From a virus, in the IMG/VR virus record IMGVR_UViG_3300034418_005035, positions 1 through 36,477 of that record: 36,477 nucleotides of DNA; one strand, written 5' to 3'. Positions 13,195-22,649 of this stretch are shown here, in pieces. Every line of letters starts with the position of its first letter. Positions within the stretch are counted from its first letter, which is position 1. The notes under the pieces were generated by a model. It saw only the letters and a program-made list of their open reading frames with translations. It did no database searches and was not told where the DNA came from. The translations under genes and the position numbers were made by a program.

Positions 13195-13487
13195 GTGCTT
13201 GGGCTGAGGAACTGTTCGGTGATGACGCTGAGGACATCCAAGCCAAAGCAGAACAAATCATCGAAGAAGACGGCATGTCACTACATGTCGCCATGGTCAT
13301 CCCCGTCGCTGCCGCACGGGAATGGATGGAACACTACGAAGAATCATTGAACGGTGTTCCCGAATCAATGGCGAAAATGTTGATGTTCCTAGAGCAGTTC
13401 GCAACCCAAATCGAACAAGGGTTAGAACTAGATGTCGATGAAACCGACATCAGCGGTGAAGACCCAGAAGACTGGGGTTTCGGCTAA
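13191..13487 (+). CDS. acidic hypothetical protein (98 aa)
   Basis: GTG at 13,191 overlaps the endolysin stop (GTGA); ATG at 13,164 is an in-frame alternative. The product is very acidic (EELFGDDAEDIQAKAEQIIEEDG, tail DVDETDISGEDPEDWGFG) and mostly helical. It could be a small chaperone or a DNA-mimic; nothing specific is shown. It is co-transcribed with the endolysin and is the last rightward gene, its TAA overlapping the stop of the leftward gene. Confidence 0.65.
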   Translation: MSAWAEELFGDDAEDIQAKAEQIIEEDGMSLHVAMVIPVAAAREWMEHYEESLNGVPESMAKMLMFLEQFATQIEQGLELDVDETDISGEDPEDWGFG

Positions 13488-16400
13488 CTCGCCATTGCGA
13501 TCTCACGCAACTTACGTAGCGCGTCACGCTGTTCAAACTGTTCACGTCGCCGCTGCGACTCCTGCACCTCAGGTGTCAGATCACGCACATAGCCACCACC
13601 GGACAGCAACGCCGGGATGCCAGTAGCACCCAACAAGTTCTTGATTGCCTTGTCCTCGTTGCGGGAACCCTCACCCGAGTACCGGTTGAACAAACCGCCG
13701 AACGGGTTGACCTGATCCAAGATGTACTCCGTCTTCGGAGTGATCACATAACCATTCGGGCCCTGCTCCGCTTGGCCGGTAGCCAACAGCAACGGCAAGA
13801 TTGCCTGCTGCCATCCTTGTAGCGGCACATACGATTCGTCATCCAACGGGATATCTTTGTACAACTGTTTCCCAGCGAAGTTTTCCACCGCCGCTTTGAT
13901 CAACGGGTTGGAGTCAGCCAAGAACCGGATCGGATCACCCAAACGCTCCACGTCTTCTTCAACACGTGAGAACCCGAGATCAGGACGAGCCCACTGGCCG
14001 ACACCGGGGATGTTGAACGGCAACCGGAACCCGCCACCCTCAGTGAAGTAGTCCGGCACCACACCTGTCTCTTCGTCGTCGGTGCGTATGTTTCGGATCA
14101 CACTGTTGAAACGTGCGTAAGCACGTGGCTTGGTCCACATCTGGGTGACCTGCAACGGCAAGTTGCGAGACATGAACGTCCAGAACGGGAACACCTGACG
14201 TGCGATCCTGTCCACGTTGGAATACTGGCTGTAGTTGAAATGCACGCGGGTGATTGTCGACAAAGCCTCATCAAACGAACCGCCCTGATCAATCACCTTG
14301 ACTGCCAGACCGGCACGCACCCCACTTTCGACGTTCGTACCAACCTTGCGGGAAGTGCGAGTCCCCAACGGGCCTCGCAACCCGACCTCAATCATGTCGT
14401 ACTGACCGGCACCAGAAGCCAACACCGATTCAATGATCGTTTTCTCACGGGCATCCAAACCCTTGATGCCAACATTCCTGTACTTCTTCCAGATGCGGAC
14501 ACCTTCGATCATCTGCATCGAAGACACACCCTCAGACCAGTTCATAAACGAAGCCGACATACCGTTACGAATATGGAACCGGGGAGTCGCAGTCACATAC
14601 GCCTTGAACAACCTTGTGTACGTTTCCCATGCCTTCAAGAAACCAGTGAACGCTTCCGGCTGATTCAACTCCACGATGCGTTGACGCATCCGATACAACT
14701 CGTCAGGCACCGCAACACCCGTGCCTTCAATCATGCGCCAGCCCTCTTCCAACTGGTTCAACATGTCCTCACGGAACTGTGCAGAGTTCTTAGTGTTACC
14801 GGACAACGACTCAAAGAACTTGCCGAAGTTACGGCCCTTGCCGCCCTCGGCAGCGATCTTTGTTTCAATCGAATACGCCTGCAACATGTTCGCGTACGCG
14901 ACCTGAGCGGACAGATCAGACGGGTCCTTAGCGGCCTGACGCAACCCGGCCAAATACCGTTCATCACGGGTCAACAACTCGCCCTCAGGAACATCCTCGG
15001 TCAAGGCGCGTGCTTCACGACGCAGCCGCTTGTTGCCCTGCTCAGGCACCCTGTTCAAGTTCGCTGTAATGTTCGCGGCCGCATCCTCGCCGTTCAATGA
15101 AGGGGCAAAACCCTCATCTGCTGCCTGCCGGACAAGACGTTCCGTTTCCGCCTGTTGTTGTGCAGCACGACCCACTCGTCGCTGCGACGCAGCGACACGC
15201 GGATCAGCAGCACCAGCCCTGATATCCCGTGCAGAACGAGCAAACCCTTCCGCTTGGGCGGTAAGTCTTTGAGCCTCAGACAACAAGCCATCAACAACAT
15301 CGTCAGTTGCCGGATCACCAACACCAGCCTTAGCGTTCTCTAGCGATTGCCGGGTACGTTGCAGTGAAGCCTGTAAGAAAGACACCTCTTGGGGTGTCGC
15401 CGTAGCAGGCGAAATCGACGCAGCGCGAGCATCCAACTTGTCGATCTGATCGTCAAGGTCACGAATCTGCGAATCCATGCGTTGCAAGATTTCATCGACT
15501 CGGCGTTCCGCGCCCGCCCCCAAGCGTGCGGCCCTAGCCTCATCAGCAGCCGCAAAACGCTCCACACGACCAGCCAATGTTTCACGTGCAGACTGTGTTG
15601 ACTCTGCCGCCTGCTGTGCGGCTGCCTGACGGGCAGCACGAATGTCATCGATCCGGTCCGGCACCGTCCCCGCAGTTTCCTCAGCAATCTGACCAGTCAC
15701 CCGTGGAGCCTGAGTGGCCTGACTTGCAGCCCGACCCGGACCAAACAACTGAATCTCGTCCGCATACCGCAAACGACCCAACTCTGCGCTGGCGGAACGG
15801 GCCCAACGCTCCAACAGTTTGTAGCCGTCCTCTTCAACAAACTTGACGGAGCCACCCAACTCTGGGTACAACTCGTTCATCGCTTTGTTGAACGAGAACG
15901 GGTCATCACCTTTTAGTTCTACCTTCTCGTCACCACGAACCAAGAAATCACCTTTATTTTTTTGGCGGGCTTGGGTGATTCCCTCTTGGCTCAGATCATC
16001 AACAACACCAATTGTCTGCTTGATCTCGTCGCCAAGTTCTCCACGTACGACCGTGTCGTACTCGTCGGTGTACACACGTGGCACATAATTACGGCGGTAC
16101 TGAACAGTCGAACCCGCATCCGTCAGTTCATTGATACCGTCATCCAAGAACGTACGGCTCTGCTGGGCAATCGGGCTATCAGGAGCATCAGTCGCCAACT
16201 GGCGAGTCAACTCCTCACCAGACAAACCTTCCTTGCGGCCAGTCTTAGCGATGTCATCAACCTGCTCACCAAAACGGCTCAACGCAATATTACTAGTCGC
16301 CGTGCCACGATCCCCGGCCGCAATATCTTGCAGTCGCAACAGCAACGTATCGGAGTCGCCGCCCTTGACCATCTGGTTGTACAGATCGACTCGTTCACGT

Positions 16401-17149
16401 GGAGACACAGCAGTACGCACACGCTGCCCCAAGTTCGACTGTCCGGCACGCAAACGTGCCGACGACAACGCACCACCAATACCCTCAGCCGCCCGTCGTG
16501 TCCCCGGAATCGCCGCCGTCTCACGACCAGTGAACGGCACACGGAACCTAAGCCCAGCCTGACCAATCTCCGAACCAGTCCCACCAGCCCGAACAATGTC
16601 ATCGAACAACTGGCGTTCACCACGACTCAAAGAGTTCACACCACGCTGGCCGATCTTCTGGATCAACGGGCGGGCCTCATCAACACGACCCACAGCCTGA
16701 GCCCCACGCAACAAATCAGTCGACAACGCTGCACGACCACCCAACGTCGCGGCCTTACCAGCACCCAACGTCAAATATGTGACCGGGTCCAACGCCACAT
16801 CACCAGCAAACCCAATCAGACGATCAACCCACTTGTTACCAGTCGGATCAGGGAAAGCAGAACCAACACCGTACGTCGGGTCTTTCGTCTGCTCCAAAAA
16901 ATCGCTGAACGATGCTTTGGTTTCCGGATCGGAATCCAACAAATCAACCGTCTCACGGATACCCGAAATAATCGCACGCCTAGGCGTATCAATCAATGTC
17001 AACGGGGCAACAATACCCCTAGCCAACGTCCCAAGAAAACCCGGCCCACCAGACTGCTGCTGTGACTGCTGTGCCCGCAACACGTCAGGCAGCCTTGACA
17101 GGCCACGCCCAGAACCCTGATTCTCGTCATCGTACGGAAGGATCGGCAT
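13484..17149 (-). CDS. large internal virion (ejection) protein (1221 aa)
   Basis: This is the longest gene in the window, last in the leftward late unit. The N-terminal 130 residues include a hydrophobic GFLGTLARGIVAPLTLIDTP and DRLIGFAGDVALDPVTYLTLGAG, as seen in large internal or tail-lysin-like proteins of short-tailed phages. The middle (about 500-700) is a long Ala/Arg/Glu-rich coiled coil, and the C-terminal third has amphipathic helices and Arg/Trp-rich patches. Position after nozzle and two other internal-protein candidates supports a role in DNA ejection, analogous to T7 gp16 or P22 gp16/gp20. No lysozyme motif was recognised. Its stop overlaps that of the convergent gene. Confidence 0.7.
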   Translation of the reverse strand: MPILPYDDENQGSGRGLSRLPDVLRAQQSQQQSGGPGFLGTLARGIVAPLTLIDTPRRAIISGIRETVDLLDSDPETKASFSDFLEQTKDPTYGVGSAFPDPTGNKWVDRLIGFAGDVALDPVTYLTLGAGKAATLGGRAALSTDLLRGAQAVGRVDEARPLIQKIGQRGVNSLSRGERQLFDDIVRAGGTGSEIGQAGLRFRVPFTGRETAAIPGTRRAAEGIGGALSSARLRAGQSNLGQRVRTAVSPRERVDLYNQMVKGGDSDTLLLRLQDIAAGDRGTATSNIALSRFGEQVDDIAKTGRKEGLSGEELTRQLATDAPDSPIAQQSRTFLDDGINELTDAGSTVQYRRNYVPRVYTDEYDTVVRGELGDEIKQTIGVVDDLSQEGITQARQKNKGDFLVRGDEKVELKGDDPFSFNKAMNELYPELGGSVKFVEEDGYKLLERWARSASAELGRLRYADEIQLFGPGRAASQATQAPRVTGQIAEETAGTVPDRIDDIRAARQAAAQQAAESTQSARETLAGRVERFAAADEARAARLGAGAERRVDEILQRMDSQIRDLDDQIDKLDARAASISPATATPQEVSFLQASLQRTRQSLENAKAGVGDPATDDVVDGLLSEAQRLTAQAEGFARSARDIRAGAADPRVAASQRRVGRAAQQQAETERLVRQAADEGFAPSLNGEDAAANITANLNRVPEQGNKRLRREARALTEDVPEGELLTRDERYLAGLRQAAKDPSDLSAQVAYANMLQAYSIETKIAAEGGKGRNFGKFFESLSGNTKNSAQFREDMLNQLEEGWRMIEGTGVAVPDELYRMRQRIVELNQPEAFTGFLKAWETYTRLFKAYVTATPRFHIRNGMSASFMNWSEGVSSMQMIEGVRIWKKYRNVGIKGLDAREKTIIESVLASGAGQYDMIEVGLRGPLGTRTSRKVGTNVESGVRAGLAVKVIDQGGSFDEALSTITRVHFNYSQYSNVDRIARQVFPFWTFMSRNLPLQVTQMWTKPRAYARFNSVIRNIRTDDEETGVVPDYFTEGGGFRLPFNIPGVGQWARPDLGFSRVEEDVERLGDPIRFLADSNPLIKAAVENFAGKQLYKDIPLDDESYVPLQGWQQAILPLLLATGQAEQGPNGYVITPKTEYILDQVNPFGGLFNRYSGEGSRNEDKAIKNLLGATGIPALLSGGGYVRDLTPEVQESQRRREQFEQRDALRKLREIAMAS

Positions 17150-18463
17150 TTACTGTGCCCCTCGGCGCAGCGGCCCCGCCGCAGCGCGAGCCACACTACG
17201 AATCTGATCCTGCGACAACCGATAACGCCGCTTGCCACCACCGCCACTAGGAACACTTGGGAAAGAACTAGTCAGGTAATCGCGGTAGATCTCCAACTGT
17301 GCGGCACCGGGAATAGAACCCCTAGCGGCCGCTTCTTGTTCACGCATTCTTGCAGCAGCCTGCAACATGTTTTGCTCTGCGCTATCCTCAGTGATCTGCT
17401 GGCGAATGTTCGCCATTTCAGGTGCAGCCTGTTTGCGGGCCTCATCGGCCGCAGCAAATGTGGCGTACCTTTGCGCCGCTTTCAAATCTGCTTCCAACTG
17501 TGCATTAGTGCCACGGCTACTGGGTGCCCGATCAGGACGCTGGTACAAGCCGCCCGGACGTAAATCGCCAACAGCAGCCCCCACGTTCGCGTCAGAACGC
17601 CCCACACGTTGGATGCCGCCAAGTGGCCTATCGGTCACATCGGCAGCACCAACATTCTCGTCGCTGCGACCCTGCCTCTGAATGCCCCCTGTCCTATTCC
17701 GCAAAGCGAAATCCCTGATACCCTGCTCCATGGCGCGATCAGTAACAACAGGAACACGTGTCGACCTTTCCAACTCCTCCAACTGCGACCTAAGATCAGC
17801 GACACCGGCACCAACCTGCTCCGCCTGCGCCTCCGTCTCACGTGCAGCAGCAGCCAAAGCCTGATCGGGTTGGAACAGCCAAATGTTCGGATCGTTGAAC
17901 GGGCCCGTCAGACCAAGTTCCTCCATGTCAGCACGAACAGCAGTCTCATCACGGGCAACATATCGTTGCCCGTCCATCACAAACGTGTTGCGCTCGGCCT
18001 CAACAGCATCCTGATAAGCCTGCAAGATTCCCGGCAGGGCATTGAACTCATCTCGCTCCGTATCGCTCACATCACGAGGATTGCCCTCAGAATCACGGAA
18101 CACAAGCCCACTAATCGCCGCCAACGCAACATCAGGAGCAATGCCATCAATTACCGACTCGGCAATACTGTTCATCGTCTCCGGCTGGATGCCCAGACGC
18201 GACGCAACACGTCGCATCGCCTCATTCACCTGTTCCTGAATAACCAGCGGATCAGGTCCGTCATACGGCGTGTACGCCAACTGTTGAACCGTGTCAGAAA
18301 TATATTGGGCATCGACACCCGGCATGCCAATAGCAGCCTGAGCCAACAAGTTCTGGGAGAAAGCAAACAGGTTCTCCAAATCGTTGATCTGGTTAGAACC
18401 ACTACCCGTGCCAAGAAAGTCTCTGATCAACGCGGCCTGCTCTTCAGGTGTCAACGGAGGCAT
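17150..18463 (-). CDS. internal virion protein candidate (437 aa)
   Basis: A soluble, Ala/Gln/Arg-rich helical protein. The middle carries a duplicated segment: GGIQRQGRSDENVGAADV is repeated as GGIQRVGRSDANVGAAVG. The C-terminus is Gly/Arg-rich (GGGGKRRYRLSQ). Its start ATG overlaps the upstream stop (TGATG). It lies between another internal-protein candidate and the giant ejection protein, so it probably belongs to the ejectosome. No enzyme motif was recognised. Confidence 0.65.
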   Translation of the reverse strand: MPPLTPEEQAALIRDFLGTGSGSNQINDLENLFAFSQNLLAQAAIGMPGVDAQYISDTVQQLAYTPYDGPDPLVIQEQVNEAMRRVASRLGIQPETMNSIAESVIDGIAPDVALAAISGLVFRDSEGNPRDVSDTERDEFNALPGILQAYQDAVEAERNTFVMDGQRYVARDETAVRADMEELGLTGPFNDPNIWLFQPDQALAAAARETEAQAEQVGAGVADLRSQLEELERSTRVPVVTDRAMEQGIRDFALRNRTGGIQRQGRSDENVGAADVTDRPLGGIQRVGRSDANVGAAVGDLRPGGLYQRPDRAPSSRGTNAQLEADLKAAQRYATFAAADEARKQAAPEMANIRQQITEDSAEQNMLQAAARMREQEAAARGSIPGAAQLEIYRDYLTSSFPSVPSGGGGKRRYRLSQDQIRSVARAAAGPLRRGAQ

Positions 18464-19374
18464 CAGACAGCCCCCACAGAACCAAGAGCCTCACTCATCG
18501 GCATACCAATCTCCTCAGAGAACGCCAACCACAACTCCAACAACGACTCCGGTTCCAAAGTATCCACAATCGGATTCACCATCGAAGTGAACATGTTCAC
18601 CGCAGAGTTCACCGCATTCTGATCGAACACCTGAGAGGACTGAGCAGCCTGAACAACAGCCTGATCCTGAGCGAAATCAAACTCCCGCTGCGCCCGCTCC
18701 GCTGCCGCAGCAGCCTCAGCCTGATCAAACGCGAAACGCTCACCCTGCTGCTGTGCCGCCGTCATAGCGTTGATAGCAGCCAACTCCCGTTCATCAAACC
18801 CGAGACTGGCAGCAATCTGATCACGTGAAATCTGATTGATCACAGCATCCAAATCAGCCATCTCACGTGACTGGGCAGCACCCATCCCGAACTGCTGCGC
18901 CTGAGCCAAAGCAGCCAACTGAGCCAAATCACTGGTCTGTGCGAGATCAATATCGCTCAAACGAGCAGCCCTATTCGCAGCCTCGGACTGGCCCAAAGTG
19001 TCATACACCTGCTGAAGAGCGGCCTGATTCGCCTGACCGAACTGACCCGCAGCACTCTGCAAGTTCGCCGCAGTAGCAGCATCCATCCCCACAGACGGGG
19101 CCGCAGCAGCCTGCGGACCCGGACCAACCGGCCCACGGTAAACCTGAGGAGCAGCCTGAACCCGGTTGCGTGCAGCACCATAACCCGAGCGAGCCTGCCC
19201 AGACGCAGTAGCCGACATGTCGGCCAACTGCTGACCCATCATCGCATAACGATCAGCAACATTCTGACGAGACTGGCGGTTACCAGACAGCAACTGACCG
19301 AACAACTCGTCTGTTCGCTGGCGGGAACCCCCAAGGTTCCCCAAGTAACTTTCGTACGCATCTGTCATAGACAT
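18463..19374 (-). CDS. internal virion protein candidate, Ala/Gln-rich (303 aa)
   Basis: ATG at 19,374 has GGGGAG 6 bases upstream, which favours it over TTG at 19,380. The product is Ala/Gln-rich with long helices (AALAQAQQFGMGAAQ, AAAAAERAQREFDFAQDQA) and a short hydrophobic C-terminus (LLELWLAFSEEIGM). Such Ala/Gln-rich helical proteins are typical of the small ejection proteins of short-tailed phages. It is tightly coupled with both neighbours. Confidence 0.65.
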   Translation of the reverse strand: MSMTDAYESYLGNLGGSRQRTDELFGQLLSGNRQSRQNVADRYAMMGQQLADMSATASGQARSGYGAARNRVQAAPQVYRGPVGPGPQAAAAPSVGMDAATAANLQSAAGQFGQANQAALQQVYDTLGQSEAANRAARLSDIDLAQTSDLAQLAALAQAQQFGMGAAQSREMADLDAVINQISRDQIAASLGFDERELAAINAMTAAQQQGERFAFDQAEAAAAAERAQREFDFAQDQAVVQAAQSSQVFDQNAVNSAVNMFTSMVNPIVDTLEPESLLELWLAFSEEIGMPMSEALGSVGAV

Positions 19375-19376
19375 AA

Positions 19377-19811
19377 TCAACTCCCCATGAACGGGTAATA
19401 GTTCAACAACTCGGCAGCCAACTGGGCGATACTGTTCGCCTTGGCAATCTCCGCTTCCTGAACAGCGGACTCATACGCAGCCTGAGCCTGAGCATCAGAC
19501 AAATTCGCCATATCCAACTGCTGTGCAGTTTGATTACGGATGTCCTGCTCGGACCTGAAAGCCTGCGTACCAAACTCATTACGTGCCTGCTGTTGAAGCC
19601 CGCTGTTTCGCAGCCCACGCTGCGAATACGCGGCAGACAAAGCACCCAGATCACGGTTAGTTTGCTCACCCAGACTACGTAACTCCCTATCGCCACGCTG
19701 CTGAGACAAAAACCGGCTATAGGCGTTCTGAGCCAAGGTCGCGTCACGCTGAGTACGTGCCGACCGTTCACCACGCCCAACGGACAAACCAAGGTTCGCA
19801 AAAGAAGCCAT
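19377..19811 (-). CDS. small internal virion protein candidate (144 aa)
   Basis: The start is ATG 19,811, or the GTG three bases earlier, directly after a late promoter and with no Shine-Dalgarno sequence. The N-terminus MASFANLGLSVGRGERSAR is followed by a long Arg/Gln/Ala-rich helix that runs almost to the end. The size and helical character resemble the smallest ejection protein of short-tailed phages. It leads the four-gene ejection unit 19,811 to 13,484. Confidence 0.6.
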   Translation of the reverse strand: MASFANLGLSVGRGERSARTQRDATLAQNAYSRFLSQQRGDRELRSLGEQTNRDLGALSAAYSQRGLRNSGLQQQARNEFGTQAFRSEQDIRNQTAQQLDMANLSDAQAQAAYESAVQEAEIAKANSIAQLAAELLNYYPFMGS

Positions 19812-19835
19812 CACTAAATAGCCATTTCGTTACAA
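19812..19835 (-). promoter_or_regulatory. late promoter of the ejection-protein unit
   Basis: On the minus strand, GTAACGA is at 19,833-19,827, then six bases and TATTTAGTG, ending at the start codon. The TAA of the upstream 45-aa gene lies within GTAACGA. Confidence 0.75.
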
Positions 19836-19967
19836 GCCGCCCGCATCAAGGCGCGCACGGATACGTTCCAACTCTTGAATCAACGCCAAAATCACCTGCC
19901 GCAACACAGCAGCATCCTCACCCTGAAGGCGACCCAAACCGGGAGGAGTGAACCTTTGATCAGCCAT
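19830..19967 (-). CDS. small helical protein (45 aa)
   Basis: ATG at 19,967 overlaps the stop of the nozzle gene (TAATG). The 45-residue product is MADQRFTPPGLGRLQGEDAA followed by a leucine-rich helix (VILALIQELERIRARLDAGG), suited to oligomerise. The stop is part of the next late promoter. Its short length and good coupling suggest a real accessory structural protein; its function is unknown. Confidence 0.6.
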   Translation of the reverse strand: MADQRFTPPGLGRLQGEDAAVLRQVILALIQELERIRARLDAGGL

Positions 19968-21655
19968 TACAACCTGCTCCTACGCGGGTTGAACTTGAAT
20001 GCGATGCCGTTCACACCCCACGCCTGACCCCCAACACCAGACACCTTCAACTGGACAGCATTAGCCAACCCCAAATTCGTTCCCTTCACCAGATCAGAAC
20101 CCAGATCAGGTTGCACCCACGACTCATAGCCACCAGCAAAAGACGTTCCAGTGAACGTCAACTGGAAATCACGTTGAGAAGTGGAACGATCCCAGTTATG
20201 GAACGTGGACACATCAATCGTTGTGTCCTCACCCAACTGGCGGACCACGAACTCGGGTCGCCGCCAAAACTTTTTGGCGGTCGTCTGACCTGCATCCTGC
20301 CACTTCGTCACATAATACGATTCAAAGTTTTGTGTGGTGCCAGCGATCAGATCATCAGCGGTTTCAGGCACATCGATCTGCAACGCAAACGGCTGCGTAG
20401 GATGCAACACCATCGGCAACCGGCGACCAGAATCATCAACAAACTCCGTGCCCCCAGCAAAACCGTACCCATCAGCCAACGTGTACCGCGACCACGCACC
20501 ACCCTCGCCAACTGTCTGATCCCACACAAACGTCGACGTAGGCACAGAAGCCTGAATCGAACCGTTGAACTTCACATCCACAGAATCAAACGTCACTAGC
20601 GGCTCATCAAAATCTTCCCCCGTTGCCGGATCGACACCGACCGGCAACGACAACATCACCTTACGATCAACCCACGAAACATAGATGCCATCCAAAGACT
20701 CATCATTCATCTCCCCGATCTGAATGATCGGACGCATCTTCTGGAACAAGTCAATAAAACGTGAACCATCAAACGCAAACAAACCATCAGGCCAAGAGAA
20801 CATGAACACAGCAGACTCGGTCGCAGCCACAGCCTTAGCCGACGGCACACCAATCTGATTCGTCAACTGCACCAACTGAAACGTCGTCTCATCAAAACCA
20901 AGGATCGCAAAAATGGCCCGAGGTTTGAACACCAACAACTGGTCACCAAACGACACAATCGCTTTGATGCCACGGCCACCGCCAACAACATCGATGTAAT
21001 CCAACTCACGCCAACACTCAGGATTACCCGGATGAGAAAACCGGACACGGTCCGGGTACGGCACAACCGAACCCGCCCCGTTCCCGTCATACGTATGAGC
21101 AACCCACAAACGATCCGCATGAACCGTCAAATGCTCAGAACGAGGACAATGAGAACCAGACGCACCCACATAATCGTCCTGCCAATCCGTCGCCCCAATA
21201 CCCGAAGCAGTCAACAACGTCGCCGTTGGCGACGCACCAATACCATCCCAACGGAACGCATTGTTCGACTCACCCGCACACCCATAAATATATGAAGTAC
21301 CAGAATTAGACCACGCACCAAACTCGGCACCATCAACAGCGTCCGTTGTCACACCCAAATCAGCGAACGTGTCAGTCTTAGTCCAAAACACCTTGTTGTT
21401 CGCAGCAACAAACAACTGGCGGCTATTACCATCCCAAGCGAACACCCGATGAGGATCAAACGACCCGGAAACAATCGACCCAATAGCCGACGTGTTGTAA
21501 TCCCTGACACCGTTCCGCTGCGAAAACCCGCCACGCGGATCGATATCAACATTCAACAAATCAGGTGACTCATTATCAGCCAACTGGAAAGCATCAGCAC
21601 GATAATTCAAACCACCAGTGAAATCCTGAACCTGAACCGTTTCCAGCCGTGCCAT
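19967..21655 (-). CDS. tail nozzle/stopper-like beta-propeller protein (562 aa)
   Basis: The protein starts with a segment common to phage hub and nozzle proteins (QDFTGGLNYRADAFQLADNESP) and continues as repeated beta blades with Trp/Phe-Asp motifs (FAWDGNSRQLFVAANNKVFW, ADRLWVAHTYDG, DQLLVFKPRAIFAILG, WPDGLFAFDGSRF). This layout fits the tail nozzle or packaged-DNA stabilisation proteins of short-tailed phages (P22 gp10, T7 gp12 class). It follows the head-tail adaptor directly, as in those phages. The start ATG overlaps the adaptor stop. Confidence 0.75.
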   Translation of the reverse strand: MARLETVQVQDFTGGLNYRADAFQLADNESPDLLNVDIDPRGGFSQRNGVRDYNTSAIGSIVSGSFDPHRVFAWDGNSRQLFVAANNKVFWTKTDTFADLGVTTDAVDGAEFGAWSNSGTSYIYGCAGESNNAFRWDGIGASPTATLLTASGIGATDWQDDYVGASGSHCPRSEHLTVHADRLWVAHTYDGNGAGSVVPYPDRVRFSHPGNPECWRELDYIDVVGGGRGIKAIVSFGDQLLVFKPRAIFAILGFDETTFQLVQLTNQIGVPSAKAVAATESAVFMFSWPDGLFAFDGSRFIDLFQKMRPIIQIGEMNDESLDGIYVSWVDRKVMLSLPVGVDPATGEDFDEPLVTFDSVDVKFNGSIQASVPTSTFVWDQTVGEGGAWSRYTLADGYGFAGGTEFVDDSGRRLPMVLHPTQPFALQIDVPETADDLIAGTTQNFESYYVTKWQDAGQTTAKKFWRRPEFVVRQLGEDTTIDVSTFHNWDRSTSQRDFQLTFTGTSFAGGYESWVQPDLGSDLVKGTNLGLANAVQLKVSGVGGQAWGVNGIAFKFNPRRSRL

Positions 21656-22335
21656 CAGAAGTACACCGGGGACTGCCAGCCATTAGACGACTCATGGAAC
21701 CGTCCACCCGAGTACACCAAAGGACGATGCGACGACACCCGCAAAATATCCGAAGCAGCCAACCGGACAGCCTCATCAAACGAATCCCGATAGAACCGAG
21801 CCAACTGGACATCTTCCTGCAACTGGTACAACTGGGCAACCGCGTAATACACCAACGACTGATGCAAACGATCATCAGCATCAACCTGAGTTGCATCGTT
21901 CGCAGTCCAATCCGTTGGCTTGCGGAAACCCCGCAACGCCAACGTGTACGCAGCATCAGGAGTAGGCCAGATGTACAGTTTCTGTTCCCACACCGAGAAA
22001 TGCATCGGACGGCCAACAGTGTCCTGAGTGCCCAACCAGAACGCCTCAGCATCCGCATGGTCAACCAACGTCAACCGGATACCGCCAATGGACCCTTCCA
22101 CAACAGAAGTGATCTCACGAACATCGCCAGAACCAATAGCGGAAATCGTGTAACCCTTCTGCCCATTCACAGTAGACAACGTGTACGACTTCTCCAAGAA
22201 CGGCCAACGCCGTTCCAAAGAAATCATCCGGTCATAACCATCTTTGATGTACATGTTGAGCAAAGCATCCGACACATCGTCGGTATCCATGTCAACAATC
22301 TCACGAACCTTGGAGCGGATTTCAGCCAGATTCAT
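21655..22335 (-). CDS. head-tail adaptor protein (226 aa)
   Basis: The N-terminus MNLAEIRSKVREIVDMDTDDVSDALLNMYIKDGYDRMI is typical of the adaptor/connector proteins that bind under the portal, followed by a beta-sandwich insertion (KGYTISAIG, FSVWEQKLYIWPTP) and C-terminal helices. Its place between the capsid gene and the nozzle gene agrees. ATG at 22,335 has AAGGAG 8 bases upstream and is preferred to GTG at 22,341. Confidence 0.8.
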   Translation of the reverse strand: MNLAEIRSKVREIVDMDTDDVSDALLNMYIKDGYDRMISLERRWPFLEKSYTLSTVNGQKGYTISAIGSGDVREITSVVEGSIGGIRLTLVDHADAEAFWLGTQDTVGRPMHFSVWEQKLYIWPTPDAAYTLALRGFRKPTDWTANDATQVDADDRLHQSLVYYAVAQLYQLQEDVQLARFYRDSFDEAVRLAASDILRVSSHRPLVYSGGRFHESSNGWQSPVYF

Positions 22336-22570
22336 TCTCACGCTCCTTCACATCGCGGGCAATCTGCCTCAAATGACCCATGCAATAATCCGTGCCCTTA
22401 GCCCTATGGCCCTGACACGTCGCATCATTCGCCATACAACGGGTATGACCCGTGTATGGCATCCCACCCGGAGGGGCAGGAGAAGAACCCTTAGCCTGAG
22501 CAGCAGGCCGGGCATCCCGCAAAGCGGGCTCCCCGTACAGGGAGTGGGCAGGAACAGCATTAGGAGTCAT
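22322..22570 (-). CDS. small Cys/His-rich protein (82 aa)
   Basis: Translated from a late promoter without Shine-Dalgarno sequence; the GTG just before the ATG is an alternative start. The N-terminal half is Pro/Ala-rich and flexible; the C-terminal half has CMANDATCQGHRAKGTDYCMGH, three Cys and two His that could bind zinc. It overlaps the adaptor gene. It could be a minor virion or assembly protein; no family was recognised. Confidence 0.65.
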   Translation of the reverse strand: MTPNAVPAHSLYGEPALRDARPAAQAKGSSPAPPGGMPYTGHTRCMANDATCQGHRAKGTDYCMGHLRQIARDVKERENESG

Positions 22571-22594
22571 CACTAATAGGCTGAATCGTTACCC
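22571..22594 (-). promoter_or_regulatory. late promoter of the adaptor-nozzle unit
   Basis: Minus strand GGGTAACGA (GTAACGA at 22,592-22,586), seven bases, TATTAGTG, then ATG. It lies between the capsid terminator and the small Cys-rich gene. Confidence 0.75.
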
Positions 22595-22606
22595 AGATAT
22601 GCGAGC

Positions 22607-22630
22607 GGCGGGGAGCCGAAGCCCCCCGCC
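22607..22630 (-). terminator. hairpin terminator after the capsid gene
   Basis: On the minus strand GGCGGGGGGC, loop TTCG, GCTCCCCGCC: a 10-bp stem with one G-U pair and a stable UUCG tetraloop, 20 bases after the capsid stop codon. Confidence 0.75.
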
Positions 22631-22649
22631 ACCAGCATCACATGGTTGA

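Noticed and set aside
15962-17065. Long rightward frame (367 codons) opposite the giant ejection protein
   Set aside because: It is antisense to a coupled late gene and rich in Arg, Thr and Gln from the complement of its codons. No ribosome site or neighbouring gene supports it. The same holds for rightward frames at 14,240, 17,609, 21,649 and 25,727.
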